NCBI RefSeq assembly: GCF_014633365.1
Contig: NC_068346.1
Coordinates: 35,713,191-35,777,190 of the forward strand
Direction of reading: 5' to 3'
DNA length: 64,000 nucleotides
DNA from: Diospyros lotus
Taxonomy: Eukaryota; Streptophyta; Magnoliopsida; Ericales; Ebenaceae
This document shows, in pieces, positions 1 to 11,745 of the stretch. Each line of letters opens with the position of its first letter. Positions within the stretch are counted from its first letter, which is position 1. Under the pieces are notes generated by a model. The model was not told the DNA's origin. It saw only the letters and a list, made by a program, of their open reading frames with translations, and searched no databases. Both the position numbers and the translations under genes were made by a program.

Positions 1-1440
1 AGGAACAAGACTTGGTCCCTTGTGAAAAGGCCTAAAGACCAAGAGATCATAGGCTATAAGTGGATCTTTAAAAGAAAACCAGAAATACCAAGAGTAGAAC
101 CACCTAGATTTAAAGTAAGGGTAGTTGCTAAGGGGTATTCCGAAAGGGAAGACATAGATTACCATGAGGTATTCTCTCATGTGGTTAAACACACTTCCAT
201 AAGATTAGCCTTGGCCCTAGTAGCCCTATATGATTTAGAGCTAGAACAACTAGATGTCAAGACCGTTTTCTTGCATGGAAACTTAGAAGAAAGGATTTAT
301 ATGGATTAACCTACAGGATTTGTAGAAAAAGGGAAATAAAATATGGTTTGTTTACTGCAAAGGTCATTATATTTCCTTAAGCAGTCTCCTCGGCAATGGT
401 ATAAGAGGTTTGATGAGTTTATTCTTAGGGAAAATTACAATTGGAGTAATTTTGACCATTGTGTTTATTTTAAACAACTTAAGGGGAATCTATGTATATC
501 TCTTAATATATGTGGATGACATGCTTATAGCATGTAAGGATAAGAAAGAAATAAGTAAACTTACCCAATCCCTTGGATCTAAATTTGAAATGAAATCTCT
601 AGGTGCAGCAAAGCGTATACTTGGAATTGACATTAAGAGGGATAGAGAGAAAGGTGTTCTAACCTTGAATTAGTTTGGTTATATAAAGAAAGTGGTAGAT
701 TTATTTCAAATGTAAGAATGTAAACTAGTGTCTATTCCTATGTCTCCTCAGTTTAAGCTAAGTGTTGTGAAAGATAGTTTGCCTAAGATAGAAGAGGAGA
801 ACATGAAAAATGTTCCATATTCCAACGCTGTAGGAAGTTTAATGTATGCAATGATATGCACTAGGCCTGATATTGCATATGGTGTAAGCCTAGTAAATAG
901 GTTTATGAGTAACCCATATAAGGAACATTAGAAATCTGTTAAGTGGATACTTAAGTATCTTAAAGGAACTGTAGATAAAGGTTTAGTGTTTAGTTCAAAC
1001 ATTAGGAATGATAGCTGCATAGAAGGTTATTTTGATTCAAATTTTGCAGTAGATTTGGATAAAAAAAAAATCCTTAACAAGATATGCTTTCACCTTAGGT
1101 GGAAATTTAATTAGCTGGAAAGCTAATCTTCAACACATAGTGGCTTTATCAACCACTGAAGCTGAATATGTGGCTCTTACAAAAGCCATCTGGTTACAAG
1201 GAATAACCAATGAATTAGGTTTTGGCCGATAGGTCCTTAGAGTATATTGTGATTCGCAAAGTGCTATCCATATCTCTAAAAATAGTGCATTTCATGAGAG
1301 GACTAAGCACATAGATGTGCGACTTCATTTTGTTAGGGATATTATTTTTAAAGGACAAATTAAGGTAGAGAAAATTTCAACAAAAATTAACCCAGCAGAC
1401 ATGCTCACTAAGCTTGTTCCTGTAGAGGTCCCAAAGTCAA
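1..1440 (+). pseudogene. Ty1/copia retrotransposon: reverse transcriptase and RNase H remnant
   Basis: This is the 3' part of a copia polyprotein, cut by the left edge of the window. Frame 1 opens with the start of the copia RT domain (NKTWSLVKRPKDQE, then YKWIFKRK) and shows LDVKTVFLHGNLEERIY before a stop at 307. The catalytic block LLIYVDDMLIACKD lies near 505-545. RNase H signatures follow: TRPDIAYG near 860-885, LSTTEAEYVAL near 1150-1180, then FHERTKHIDVRLHFVRD and INPADMLTKLVP up to about 1425. The order RT then RNase H with nothing after it is the Ty1/copia layout; integrase would lie to the left. Many stops and frameshifts split it (307, 671, 929), so it is dead. The wording of the RT resembles the Tork/TNT1 group, which is an inference. 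Confidence 0.95.
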
Positions 1441-1477
1441 ATCCATTAACATTCCATTCTTGAATCAAAGTGGAATT

Positions 1478-2023
1478 TGTTGTAATATGTGATTCAAAAT
1501 TACATGTTAATTGCTGCATTTCATTTGCATTTTACATAAATGTCTTTTAGCTTTAATTTCATCTTCATTTATATGTCATTACACTATTATTTGGATATCT
1601 CTTATATCAACAGTTGATCTATCTTAAACGCTGATTGTGTGGCTTGCAATTAGTTTGCCTTAGTTTATAAGGTTGCTATCAGAAATGAAGCGTTACTTTT
1701 TTTACTACCTTTATGCAATCGTGAAACCCTAAATCAGCGCATTTAGAGGAGACACAACCTGTGAATCCTCCGATCTGTAAGAACCTACGGTGTATTGCTC
1801 TATCTTCAGTGTTAATCGCTTTATCGTGGGAGGTGAGATCAAGAGGCAGTGGTGAGTTTGGTGTTTGCTTGGTGTTGATGCATTCTTGTACTTGTTTTCT
1901 GGTTTCTGTCTTCTTGATGCAATACTGTAATTGTTTCGTTCTTTGTTGAATTGGTGTAATCGATTTGTTATCGTTGATTTAGTGGATTGACTAGAGGCGA
2001 AAACCTCTGTCGTGATTAGGATC
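1478..2023 (+). repeat. 3' LTR of the copia element, left segment
   Basis: Directly after the last RNase H codons comes a purine-rich tract (AAGTGGAATT) followed by TGTTGTAATATG, the expected polypurine tract plus LTR start. The LTR is interrupted at 2023 by another element. It resumes at 4558, where the text continues in the same style (GATC then CATTTACGGATCTGAACACG). The internal boundary is well supported by the nested target duplication; the LTR start rests on the polypurine tract only, because the 5' LTR lies outside the window. Confidence 0.7.
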
Positions 2024-4552
2024 TGTAATACCCCATGTTCGTATAAGGATGCCACGTAATTTCGATGAGTTTAAAATACCAAAAAATTGGTTTGATCGTA
2101 GTTATAAGTACCGAATCAACTGCAAGGAATGCCTTTGAGTGAAATTGTTTAAGAAAAATGATATGGTCTCGATATGCGTTCCGAGTTAGGATTTATGGTA
2201 TCAAAAAAAATCAGATCGGAAACAATTTTCGGTATAGCTAAAATACAACTGTCATTTAGGCTATAAAATTGAATCATTGTAGGGGACTCCCGAAAAATCA
2301 ACGGAACCCTAGGGAGGCTCCAGTTTTGCATAACGAACAACCTTTCAGTGGTTTTAGGAGGAAACGATAGCTCGGTGAGGACACTAAGGCGAAATCATCT
2401 ATATCGAGTAAAATTAAGTTATTAATTTTGAATTTTTAATATTAAAATACAAATTAATTTGAGGTTTAAGGGCATAGTGGCAATAAGGGAATTACCCAAG
2501 TAATATTATGATAAAAATTTGGGATTAATGTGCTATTCTCGTATGAGGGATTTAAAATGTGTAATTTTTTTATAGAAATATGTTATAGATATTTATGTGT
2601 GTATATACATGGCGTGAAGCAGTGAGCCAAATTGAAATTGAAAATGCAATTGGAGAGCAAGTTGCAGAATTTGAGCAGTAAATCTGGGAGCAAAGATTTT
2701 AAGCTTGCTGGCCAAGCTTGATGTGTGCGTAGTGGGCAAGTATGCAACAGTAAAATATATATATATATATATATATAAATGTAATCGAATGGAGTAAGGG
2801 CTAAGGCAGGGAGGTCTATAAATTGGGATGCATTTGGCCGATTAAGAGGCATTGAAGCATCAAGAGAAAGAGAGAGAGGGAGAGAGATCGTGAGGGAAAG
2901 GTAGAGGTCGATTAATGGCTGGTCAGAGGAGGAAGTTGCGAGCAGTTAGGCAGCCATGGCAGCCGCGACAGCAAGCTTGGCGGAGTTGGGCAGCGCGCAG
3001 AGAAGATCGATCGCGGCGAGGGGCGACGCGGCTGGCTGGTGGCAGCCGGAGGAGGCCGTGGTGGCGGCTGGAAGCCGCGGAGGCAGGCGGCAAGTGGCCG
3101 CGGTGATGGCGCACAGTGGCTGTGTGCAGGGTACGGAAGAAGAAGAAGAGGAGAAGAAGAAGAAGAAGAAAAGAAAAGGAAAAGAAAAGAAAGGAAAAAA
3201 GAAAGAAAGAAAGAAGGAAGCTTACTGTTCGTAAGTTGCAGAAAGAAGAAGTAGGGAAGAAGAAGGAAGGAGAAGAAAGAAAAAGGGAAAAGGAAAGGAA
3301 AAGGAAAAAAAAGAAAAAGGAAGAAAATAAAGGAAATGGAGAAAAATAGAAAAAAATAGAGAAAAATTTTAGAAAAAAATTCTAGAAAATAGGAAATTAT
3401 GTTTCGATGATATTTCAGAGATTTTTGGCCAGAAAACGGCCCGGGCACGCATTTTAAGGAGGTGGCACGCACACCGAGAAAGTTAGAGATGCTAAATTGA
3501 GGTGAGTAAAATTTCTTAGAAAATTTCAGAAATTCAAGAATATTATTTTATGAATTTTCGTAGAAGAATATTTGAGAAAATATTTTAGAAATATTTAATC
3601 TAGATTTATTGAGGAAAAATAGGAAGAAATTGAGAGAAAATTATAGAAAATGGCAGTAATTATGAAAAAATAGGTTTTAATATTTATTTAAATAATTATG
3701 GTGATTGGGATACTTTAAGGCTTAAGTTGAAGTGACTGGTGCAAATTTTTGAGACATGCACGAATATCGAGATAGCTTGATAAGTTTGAGAAGGTAAGTG
3801 GTACTCCCCAATTAAAGTTAGTTTTACGAAAAATGCTTGGTTTATGTTCCTCGAAAATGTTTTCATCATATTGACATGCCCTGATATGTATCCATCACTT
3901 AGGCTGCATACATGACATGACTATGAAATGCATAAATACACGTTGATATCATTGATCACTCGCGTTTGAGGCTGTAGGGAGTACGAACTGGCACCGCTAC
4001 TTTACCAAGGGTGCACCCATACACCTCGGCTTCGAAAGAGGGGGCCGCAAAAATGGTAGGTAGCATGAGGGGTGCAGTTGACACCTATGATGAAAGACAT
4101 TGCATTCATGCACGAAATATGTTTTATGTACCCTTACTTAGATGATTCATCATCTAACTTGGGCTTTGCCCCTGGAATATTCAAACGTTCCAGGTGGAGA
4201 TTGTAGCAGATACGAGAATAAATGAGCCATGAAATGGCACTTAGCAGAGTGCATGAGAAATGAAATGTATGTAATGTAGCCCCTGTATTTAAGTTCTGCT
4301 ACTTTAGATTTTAAACGTTTTGAGGAATGTTGAAGATGTAAGGATTTATTTATGATTAATGTTAAGATATCAGGTTTTGATCATTGCTTCTGCATTTGAT
4401 GTGTAAGTGATTCTCTTTCGAGATTAATGTATGGGAATTCTGGGACGGATTCGAGGAATGATGTGATTTAGGTTTAGTGCTTGAAAGAAAAAATTTATTG
4501 TCCCGGAATTGTCCCAAGTTATAAAACGCACCCAAAAAAACGGGGCATTACA
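2024..4552 (+). mobile_element. Solo LTR (2.5 kb, probably Ty3/gypsy type) nested in the copia LTR
   Basis: The element starts TGTAATACCCC and ends GGGGCATTACA, an inverted terminal pair typical of long plant LTRs. It is flanked by a near-perfect 5-bp target duplication, GGATC (2019-2023) and AGATC (4553-4557). No gag or pol is visible over 2529 bp, so a solo LTR is the simplest reading. Internal features are a (TA)n tract near 2754-2776, a GC-rich block at 2930-3110 with GCAGCC/GCGACG wording, and a strongly purine-rich block at 3131-3350 (AAG/GAA runs). These blocks create several long but meaningless open frames. Assignment to gypsy (Tekay/Del-like) is an inference from LTR length and the TGTAAYRCCCC terminus. 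Confidence 0.75.
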
Positions 4553-4557
4553 AGATC

Positions 4558-4724
4558 CATTTACGGATCTGAACACGTATATCGTGTGTACTGTTTGTGT
4601 TGTGTTCTTAGTGCGATTGATTCGTTCTCGGTTCAATTTCTTGGCTTGGTTCTTGGTTACGTCTTTGGTTGGGTAAAATCGGTAGCGAAAGTGAATAATT
4701 AAAAGATGTGCTATGAAAATAACA
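4558..4724 (+). repeat. 3' LTR of the copia element, right segment
   Basis: This is the continuation of the copia LTR after the nested solo LTR. The sequence resumes without a gap once one GATC target copy is discounted. The probable end is the AAAATAACA around 4716-4724, since plant LTRs end in CA; the exact end is uncertain because no second LTR is available for comparison. Confidence 0.45.
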
Positions 4725-5466
4725 GATTTAATTACTTAATTTTTGGATTAAGCCACTGAACAGACATTAATATGCATTCATCTGCGACCAACAGAATGCT
4801 TTCCCTAGAATATTGTCCAATAGATCAACTCAATGAAGTCAAACACCAGGAAAGCAAATAAAACAAAGGAGATAATGAGTATAAATTGAGAACAACAATT
4901 CCATTACTAACACATCACGTAGATGAAAACCTTCTAGTAAAGACACCATAACAGTAAAAGAGCAACAATTCCATTACCGTTTCAGTGCATTCCCATTGAA
5001 ACAAAAGCCTGAAACTTTATCTCTAACACCAAACTAACACATCACTAATCAAAGTTCAAACTTCTAGTTTGGTGTGAGATAACTCTAACACCAAATTAAC
5101 ACATCCTGAAAGTTTATCTCTAATGCCAATTGAAACAAAAGCCTGCACAATAAAGAGATTAGGAACAAAGGAAATAATGAGGATAAATAGAGCACACACG
5201 AGGAACTAACTAGTCTTCAACTTTATCACTAATCAAAGTTCAAACTTCATCACTAATCACTAAATAGAGCACACACAAAGTTCAAAGTTTACAAGCATGC
5301 TCCAAAGTCTTCAACTTCATCACTAATCAAGGCTGAGAAATTTTTTTGTCATAACAGACTTATTTGCAATATTAAGGAGAACAATAAAATTAGAAAATTA
5401 AAATGTTAAAGTTAATAATTAATACAAATAAAATAATAAATACGTTTGATGAGTAGATAAAAAATT
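4725..5466. repeat. Non-coding mosaic of short scrambled repeats
   Basis: No gene is seen. Short phrases recur in shuffled order: a 24-bp phrase beginning ATCACTAATCAAAGTTC at 5041-5064 and 5225-5248, ATTGAAACAAAAGCCTG near 4995 and 5130, ACAATTCCATTAC near 4895 and 4965, and AGAGCACACAC twice near 5190 and 5267. The block directly follows the 3' side of the hAT transposase and may be its subterminal region, but I could not find the matching terminal inverted repeat. Confidence 0.4.
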
Positions 5467-7591
5467 ACCAGATTCAATTAATTCATAAGTAGCATGCTCT
5501 TCTAATACTGGGCTCATATCCAATGGTAAAGATGTAGCTCTCAACCAATTCTAGCAACAAATCTACACTTCTACCATGGACGGACTCATCGAACTTCAAA
5601 ACCAATCAAGTACCCTACCTCCGATGCTAAAAGATGACTTAGAAGCTATTGTTGACACTTGAATGACAAGAACATCTCTACCAATCAGTGATAGGACATG
5701 GTACTTTGTTGAAGATACCTTCCACCATGCCAATATATCAAAAGTCTTATTTTTTATATCCTCATTTGGCTCAGCTAGGTACCTTTTAAGCTCATTTTTC
5801 ATTTTAGTAGCATTATCTTGAAAACATTCTTTCTCAAAATCAGATTTAAATATGTTAACAGTATCATCCTTATCAGGATTCACAACTGGAAACCTTGGTC
5901 CAGAAGTTGTCCCACCTTATTCATCTGATTCAATTGATGCATAAAAATTCACTAACTTCCCTAGAGTGCTCTTGATAGAATTCATAATAGTTTGAACTTC
6001 ATCTTCAAAATAGAGTTTGTGCAAACAAAATGCCACATATTTCATTTTGTATCTAGAATAAAGTACAACCCCCACATAAAGAAGCATATTTTGGTTTTCA
6101 ATGTTTCCCCAATACTTATCAAATTTTTTCTTCATGCTAAAAGCCATATCTTTCAAGATTGATTCATAACATGAACTCCATTTGTTTAGTCTACCAAACA
6201 CATTACAAATTTTATGGAAATAATTATTTGCAGTAACATTCAAGGAAGCACTAAACGTGAGAGTAGCATTATAAAAAGTCTTTAAAAACTTACAAAATGT
6301 TGCACAATTCTTCCAATCTGTAGAATTTGGTGGCCCAATATGTTTTTTTCCATTTCTATCCTCTTCACAAAAATATTGAGAATAAAAAAAATCTTCTTCT
6401 TCCAACAAGTTAAATGCATCAACATATTTTAGTGCATGATCCAACATTAAATAGGTAGAGTTCCACCTTGTTGGCACATCCAAGCACACAAGAGCCTTCT
6501 CTTGTTTACATGTATTCTTTACACAAGTTTTGAATCTTTCCAATCTTGAAGGAGAAGTTCTAACATACCTAACTGCATTATGTACAACCATAATAGAGTA
6601 ATTCAATTCCTTTAAGCCATCACCCACTATCAAATTCAAAATATGAGCCGAACACCTCAAGTGTAAAAATTTCTCATCACAAACAACATTCTTCCAAATA
6701 TGTAATCTTTTTTCTCATGTGCTCAATAGCCCCATTGTTAGAAGTAGTATTATCAATTGTGATTGTAAAAACTTTCTCAATCCCTTATTCTTTCAAACAT
6801 GCCTCAATTGTTTTACCAATTGTCTCTCCCTTATAATTTGAAATTTGATAAAAGTTCAATATTCTTTTTTGCATTTTCCATTTAGAATCTATAAAATGAG
6901 TTGTAAGCACCATATAATTAACATTTTTGATGGAAGTCCATGTATCAGTGATAAGAGAGACTCTTTGTGAATTCTTAACAAAAAATGACTTCAATTTTTT
7001 CTTCTCTTCATTGTAAAGACTAATTATATCCCTAGCAATTGTAATGCATGAAGGAGGATCAAACTTAGGGCATGCAGTATTGCATAATAATCAAAACCCT
7101 TCTTACTTTACAAATCGAAATGGCAATTCATCAATGACAATCATTTTGGCGCATGCCATCCTACAAGCCGCCTGATTAAATCCCGTAGCTACAAGATTAC
7201 TACCTGATCCGCTTCCATCCTCGCTGTCATTATTATTTAGATAATGTAAAATCTTTTGCTTCTTATCTTATAATTTGTAAGGATTCTTCTTACACTGTAT
7301 ATTTATATGGTTCCAAAGAGTACTTGTCCAATTTCTTCTAGTATCACTTTCATAATCTTTGCCACAATAGTTGCACATAGCTCTAGGCTTAGAATAGTCA
7401 TCCTAAATTTTTGTAAAAGGTTCACATACTTCAAATTATTGCCTAGGTTTCCTTTTTATAGCTTTGTCCTTAGAGTCCTTAGGTGGCAACGGAGGTTTAG
7501 AACCACTACTTGATTTAATGGTCGTATTAGTCATTTGATTTTCATTTATGTTTCTCACACATTCAGAATCAGTATTACTATCTGATTCCAT
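5467..7591 (-). pseudogene. hAT-superfamily transposase (RICESLEEPER/ZBED type), degenerate
   Basis: Read on the minus strand, the start is probably the ATG at 7591 (MESDSNTDSE). A BED-type zinc finger follows near 7390-7280, with CNYCGKDYE as the Cys pair and WNHINIQC as the His/Cys half. The DDE region shows LITDTWTS near 6950 (first Asp) and TITIDNTTSNNGA near 6760 (second Asp). The central domain reads MRCSAHILNLIV to LDVPTRWNSTYLM at 6660-6480. The hAT C-terminal dimerisation region is at 5770-5590 (DILAWWK, then SKSSFSIGGRVLDWF) and continues through stops to about 5467 (NWLRATSLPL, ELIESG). Multiple stops and frameshifts break it (7444, 6782, 6661, 5910, 5596), so it is not functional. 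The layout matches the roughly 700-residue plant hAT transposases. Confidence 0.93.
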
Positions 7592-9011
7592 CTGCCATTG
7601 AAGCAATAAAAAATTTGAGATATTTTCTTGAAAATGAATTATTTGGAATTCACATTAACTATAGTATATGCCAAAGACTATTTTTTGCTGATCGTACATA
7701 CATATATTTGAGAATAACATTAAACATATGTTCTAGTAACTAAACCCTAGCTAGCTACAAGTCAACTAAGCAACTTGGATTCATTGGTCGATTGTAAACT
7801 TAAATGATCTCATAATTTACTAATTTTCTTATCTCCGATAAATGTATAAACATTTGGTTCGAAACTCTTCCATTGCTCATGCATTAATAAAATTTATGCT
7901 TATGAAATTAAATAGAATCAATTAAGTTAAACTAGAGCTAACCCCCAGCAGCCAAAACCAACTGAAAAACACACAAAAACAAGTCGAAATTGGGAACATC
8001 TAGGAATGGAAAGCAAGAGCACAAACTCGTCATAAGATTATAGGATAAGTCAATTTTTGTCTTTTAAAAGAATAGTGTAAGAAGGTGAAGTAGAAGGGGC
8101 CTTGGCATTTCCCTAAACCCTAAACCAAAAAGACCTAAATAGGTTGCAACAAAAAATATAGCAAAAACACATCCTAACCAATAACCAAAACAATATAATG
8201 TACAAAATAGAACAGTAAAACAAAATTGAAAAAAGATCGATATGAACCAGGTAATTTCAATTCTTCGAAGAAAGACTGCACCAATTTATAAAGCAGTTAA
8301 ATTCAAGACCACCATTGTATCATGATAATGAACTTGAAGATCATACCAGTTTAAAGCTAACGATTGTGTATTATCATAAATGCTCAAGAAGTAGGGAAAG
8401 CAATAAGGAGGGTGGAAGGTAGAAAATTTATAAGATGAAGTCGCTGAAAGTTTTTCCTCACAAGCATTTTGTGACTAAAAATAAGTAAATAAATCAATAG
8501 AAACAGTTGTGAGAGAGAGACTCGCCATACTAGCAACCGACGAATCAGTGATCGGAAACGCTAGGGGAAGAAGGTGACGAGACGCTCGGACTGTTGCGAG
8601 GCGACGATAGCGGTGTCAAAAGGTGCATCTGCTACAACCAGAGCCTGCGATGTGGGGGTTGCAGGTGGGTTGGTGCCGATCGCCGATCCGAGGGTCCAAG
8701 AGGAGAGAAATACGGTGTAACGAGTGGGTGGGTGCAGGTTAGGGTTTGGGGGAAAGGGGAGAGAAATAGGAGAGGAAAGAATAGCCGAAGTACGAAGATG
8801 AAGATGGTCGCTGCATTGGCGCTCCCTTTTATATTTAATATTTATAATTTATAATTTTTTTAATTATATATTATATATATACGGACGATTCAATTTTGAA
8901 CCTAATCGTCGGTCTACCAAACTGCGAACCACGCGGTTTGACAATTTTTCAAATCGAACCAAATTACCAATTCAAAAAATCACAATCTAGCGACTTTTTT
9001 GAACACTCCTA
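7592..9011 (-). mobile_element. hAT element 5' leader and right terminus
   Basis: This non-coding stretch lies between the transposase start and a probable hAT terminus. Reading inward from 9011 on the minus strand gives TAGGAGTGTTC, like the TAGGGGTGTTC/TAGGGGTGTGC ends of many plant hAT elements. A GC-rich patch at 8560-8790 (GGCGACGATAGCGG, then GGTGGGTGCAGG and GAGAAATAGGAGAG) resembles the leaders of other hAT elements and MITEs in this window and accounts for the open frame at 8594-8854. The matching left terminus was not found, so the element is probably truncated or rearranged on that side. Confidence 0.5.
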
Positions 9012-9182
9012 GTTATGCATTTACCAACAAAACTTGTTGACCATCACTTTCACAATTAAAAGATGACATTCATCCACTTGAACTAAAATCTTTTAACTTA
9101 AACAAACACCCAAAGGCACCCACCAGCAACTATACCATGACTTCTCCTCCCTAAGTTCTGTGTGGTCAATTTTAGGGGCCTT

Positions 9183-9341
9183 CGGCATAGGCTGCCTATG
9201 CCTTAAGCCGACCTACTCTCCATGTTTTTGAAACGAGAAACATTTTTCGTTTTGAAATTATTTACACCTATTTTTTTAGAAAAATATTCGTTTCTCCGTT
9301 TTCATTTTGTATCAAAAACGTTTCTCGTTTCCTTTTTCATG
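9183..9341. repeat. Small hairpin and foldback element
   Basis: Two palindromic units sit side by side. GGCATAGGC and GCCTATGCC pair around one T near 9184-9202. At 9221-9341, the left arm CATGTTTTTGAAACGAGAAA is mirrored by a right arm whose complement reads CATGAAAAAGGAAACGAGAA, about 30 bp of inverted repeat around an AT-rich core of about 60 bp. This looks like a very short MITE or foldback element. Confidence 0.5.
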
Positions 9342-10799
9342 CAACTTAGCTAGCCTCCCGCACCCAGCATTCCTCTCAGAGTCAAGCAAACAATATACAC
9401 CTCTCTTCACTTTTTTACACTATAAGCTTTAATTGTTATATTTTAATAATAATAAATTAAATCGATACGACTCATATAAGATTTCAGTTCAACCATGTGT
9501 GCTGTTGATCTAAATTATGAAATGTCTATGTAGATAGAAAGAAAATAATAAAGATTGCCCTACAATGACATTAATTTAAAGTTTAAGTAACAATGAATTC
9601 AACAACTAGTAAAGTCTACAAGAATTGTATTGAATTGTCCATCTCTTAATTTTCTGTGCTAAGATTATATTTATTTGTCCTTTAAACCTTAGAGATTTCC
9701 TTTAAGTTAAAAGGGTTTGGTTGATAAGTTCTTGAAATCTTTTTTTACTTGGACATGCTTGTAGTGATTATGATTATTTTTATCTTGCTTGTTGAGTATT
9801 TTAGTATCTTATTTTCTACTTAAATTAAGATTATCTTGAATTTTCTAAAAATATTCTTTTAAGTCCTTGTGGGTGTTTACTATATATTTAGGGTTAATCA
9901 TGAAAATAATTTAATTTTTTTTGCGAACGTATAATCTATTTATTCTTTTTTTATAGGTTACATTTAGGGCTAATCATGAAAATAATTAAATTCTTTTCAT
10001 GAACACATAATTTGTTAATTCTTTTTTCTTTTTATAGGTTACATTTTTTTCTTTTATTTATGTATATATAGATCTCATAAATATTATTATTATATGACAT
10101 TTAAATCAGTATAAACACATTTCTTTTAAATTAATTTTACATATTTGATAAAATTGCACCCCAATTGAGCAAATTTGGATGCTAAAATTGAAAATATTTG
10201 ATAAAATTACAAATTCGCTAGAAGTTTCAAAATTTGATTTCTAAGCTTTAATAATTCGTGATTAACCAACTAATAAAATTATTTAAATATTAAAAATAAA
10301 AAAAATTATTATTAATTAACTATTATTAATATTACTTCTACCCTTTAATCTTAATTTTAATTATGGTTCACAATAGAAGTTTCTAATTTTTACTTCTACC
10401 CTTTGATAATTCTTAATGTCATGTTAACCCACCTAAGAGCAATAACGTTTTAAGTTATTAATTGTTGAATTACTTTCATAAATTAAACGACGAAGTCATC
10501 AAAAGTTGACTTTAAGAATAATTAAGATTTTTTTTTTTTTTTTTTTAAGGTAAGAATTCATCAAAAACAAACTTTAAAGCATACAATTTTAGATAGTGCA
10601 TATTTCGAGCATTATAAATAAACCTAAATTAAAACTAAATAACACGACTCGAACTACCAATCGAAATGAGATTTTCTTCACAAAATGTACAATGAATATA
10701 ATATGCCCGAGGAATTTAGCTATAGAACTACATTTTTTCTCACCTATATTAGCATTATTAGACTTTTGACGCGAGTACCAATATTTTATGATAAAGACA
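9342..10799. other. AT-rich intergenic DNA with a 76-bp tandem duplication
   Basis: No coding signal is seen. A tandem duplication starts at 9889 and again at 9965 (period 76); both copies open TAGGGYTAATCATGAAAATA and close with TATAGGTTACATTT, ending near 10045. TACTTCTACCCTTT occurs twice near 10332 and 10394, and there is a T-run near 10530. The rest is unremarkable. Confidence 0.6.
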
Positions 10800-11745
10800 C
10801 TGGTTACTCCCTAAAAAACAATTAGAGAGCACAACGATCACATTTTTTTTCATCTTCCCAAGAGGGGGGGTGAATTGAGTTGTTTTAAAAAATTGATTGA
10901 ACTTGAAAATTCTTTTGATGAAAAATAAGATTTTAGTGCAGGTGAGAATTATTAAAATGTTTGAAACAATAGATGAAAGAAAAAAAACACAAGCAAAGAA
11001 GAGACACAACGATATATAGTGATTCGGTTTAAACCAAGCTTGATCTACTACCTTAACTCCTCACTAAAGATTTTTAAAACAATCCACTAAATATCTCCTA
11101 TCTCTTCGGATGAGCCATCTAGCAACAAGCTAGGAAAATAAAAAATAATAAAAGGAAAAAATCTAAGAGTAGACACTCTTAGTTACAAGATCTCTCAATA
11201 TAAATACAAGACTTGAATAAGATAATACAAATGATAATAAAAACCTTTAGAGAGAAAAATGAAGTACAAATGAAATAATTAAGCTCTTAAAATAATGAAC
11301 ACTTGAAAGCCTGAAATTAATTCTCTTAGGTTGATTTGAATCACCTATTTGTCTTGTATTTATAGTGCCTTGAGAGCCCATTCATGAATCTTGTCGTTGG
11401 TAGTGGAAAAGCCACTTTGGGTAAGTGAAAAAACTAGTCATTAAGGGTTTTTGCGACATAAATAATCGACAAATACAAGGCATCGGTTGATAGATTAGTA
11501 AAAATTCAAAAATCGGTCGACATATGAAGAAGAACGATCGATAAATTCAAAACTTGTATTATGTCGGTCGACAAATGCATAGGCATCAGTCGACAGATGG
11601 CTTGCACACTATCAAAGCACCAAGAAATGACATTATGTTGGTTGACAGATGCAAGAGCATCGATCGACAGATTCACAAAAAGTATAAGGCCAGTCGACAG
11701 ACAAATGTAAATAAGAATTTGATTTTTTAGATATTTTACGTTCAA
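10800..11745 (-). repeat. Degenerate copia-type LTR remnant with TCGAC-rich repeats
   Basis: On the minus strand this ends in CAATTCACCCCCCCTCTTGG (about 10860-10880), a phrase often found at the 3' edge of plant copia (SIRE-like) LTRs just before the primer site. Upstream on that strand is a TATA-like tract (complement of TATTTATAGTGCC near 11355). At 11463-11712 six to eight degenerate repeats carry a GGTCGACAGATG / ATCGATCGACAGATT core with irregular 25-45-bp spacing. No protein is encoded. Assignment to copia is an inference from the end phrase. Confidence 0.4.

Noticed and set aside
2912..3472. Long open frames on both strands in the GC- and purine-rich part of the first long LTR
   Set aside because: Composition is low-complexity (poly Arg/Lys on one strand, poly Phe/Ser on the other), several overlapping frames exist, and no domain is visible. 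They fall inside a bounded LTR.
8594..8854. 86-codon + frame in a GC-rich patch
   Set aside because: It sits in the leader region of the hAT element, opposite to its transcription, without domain or splice context.
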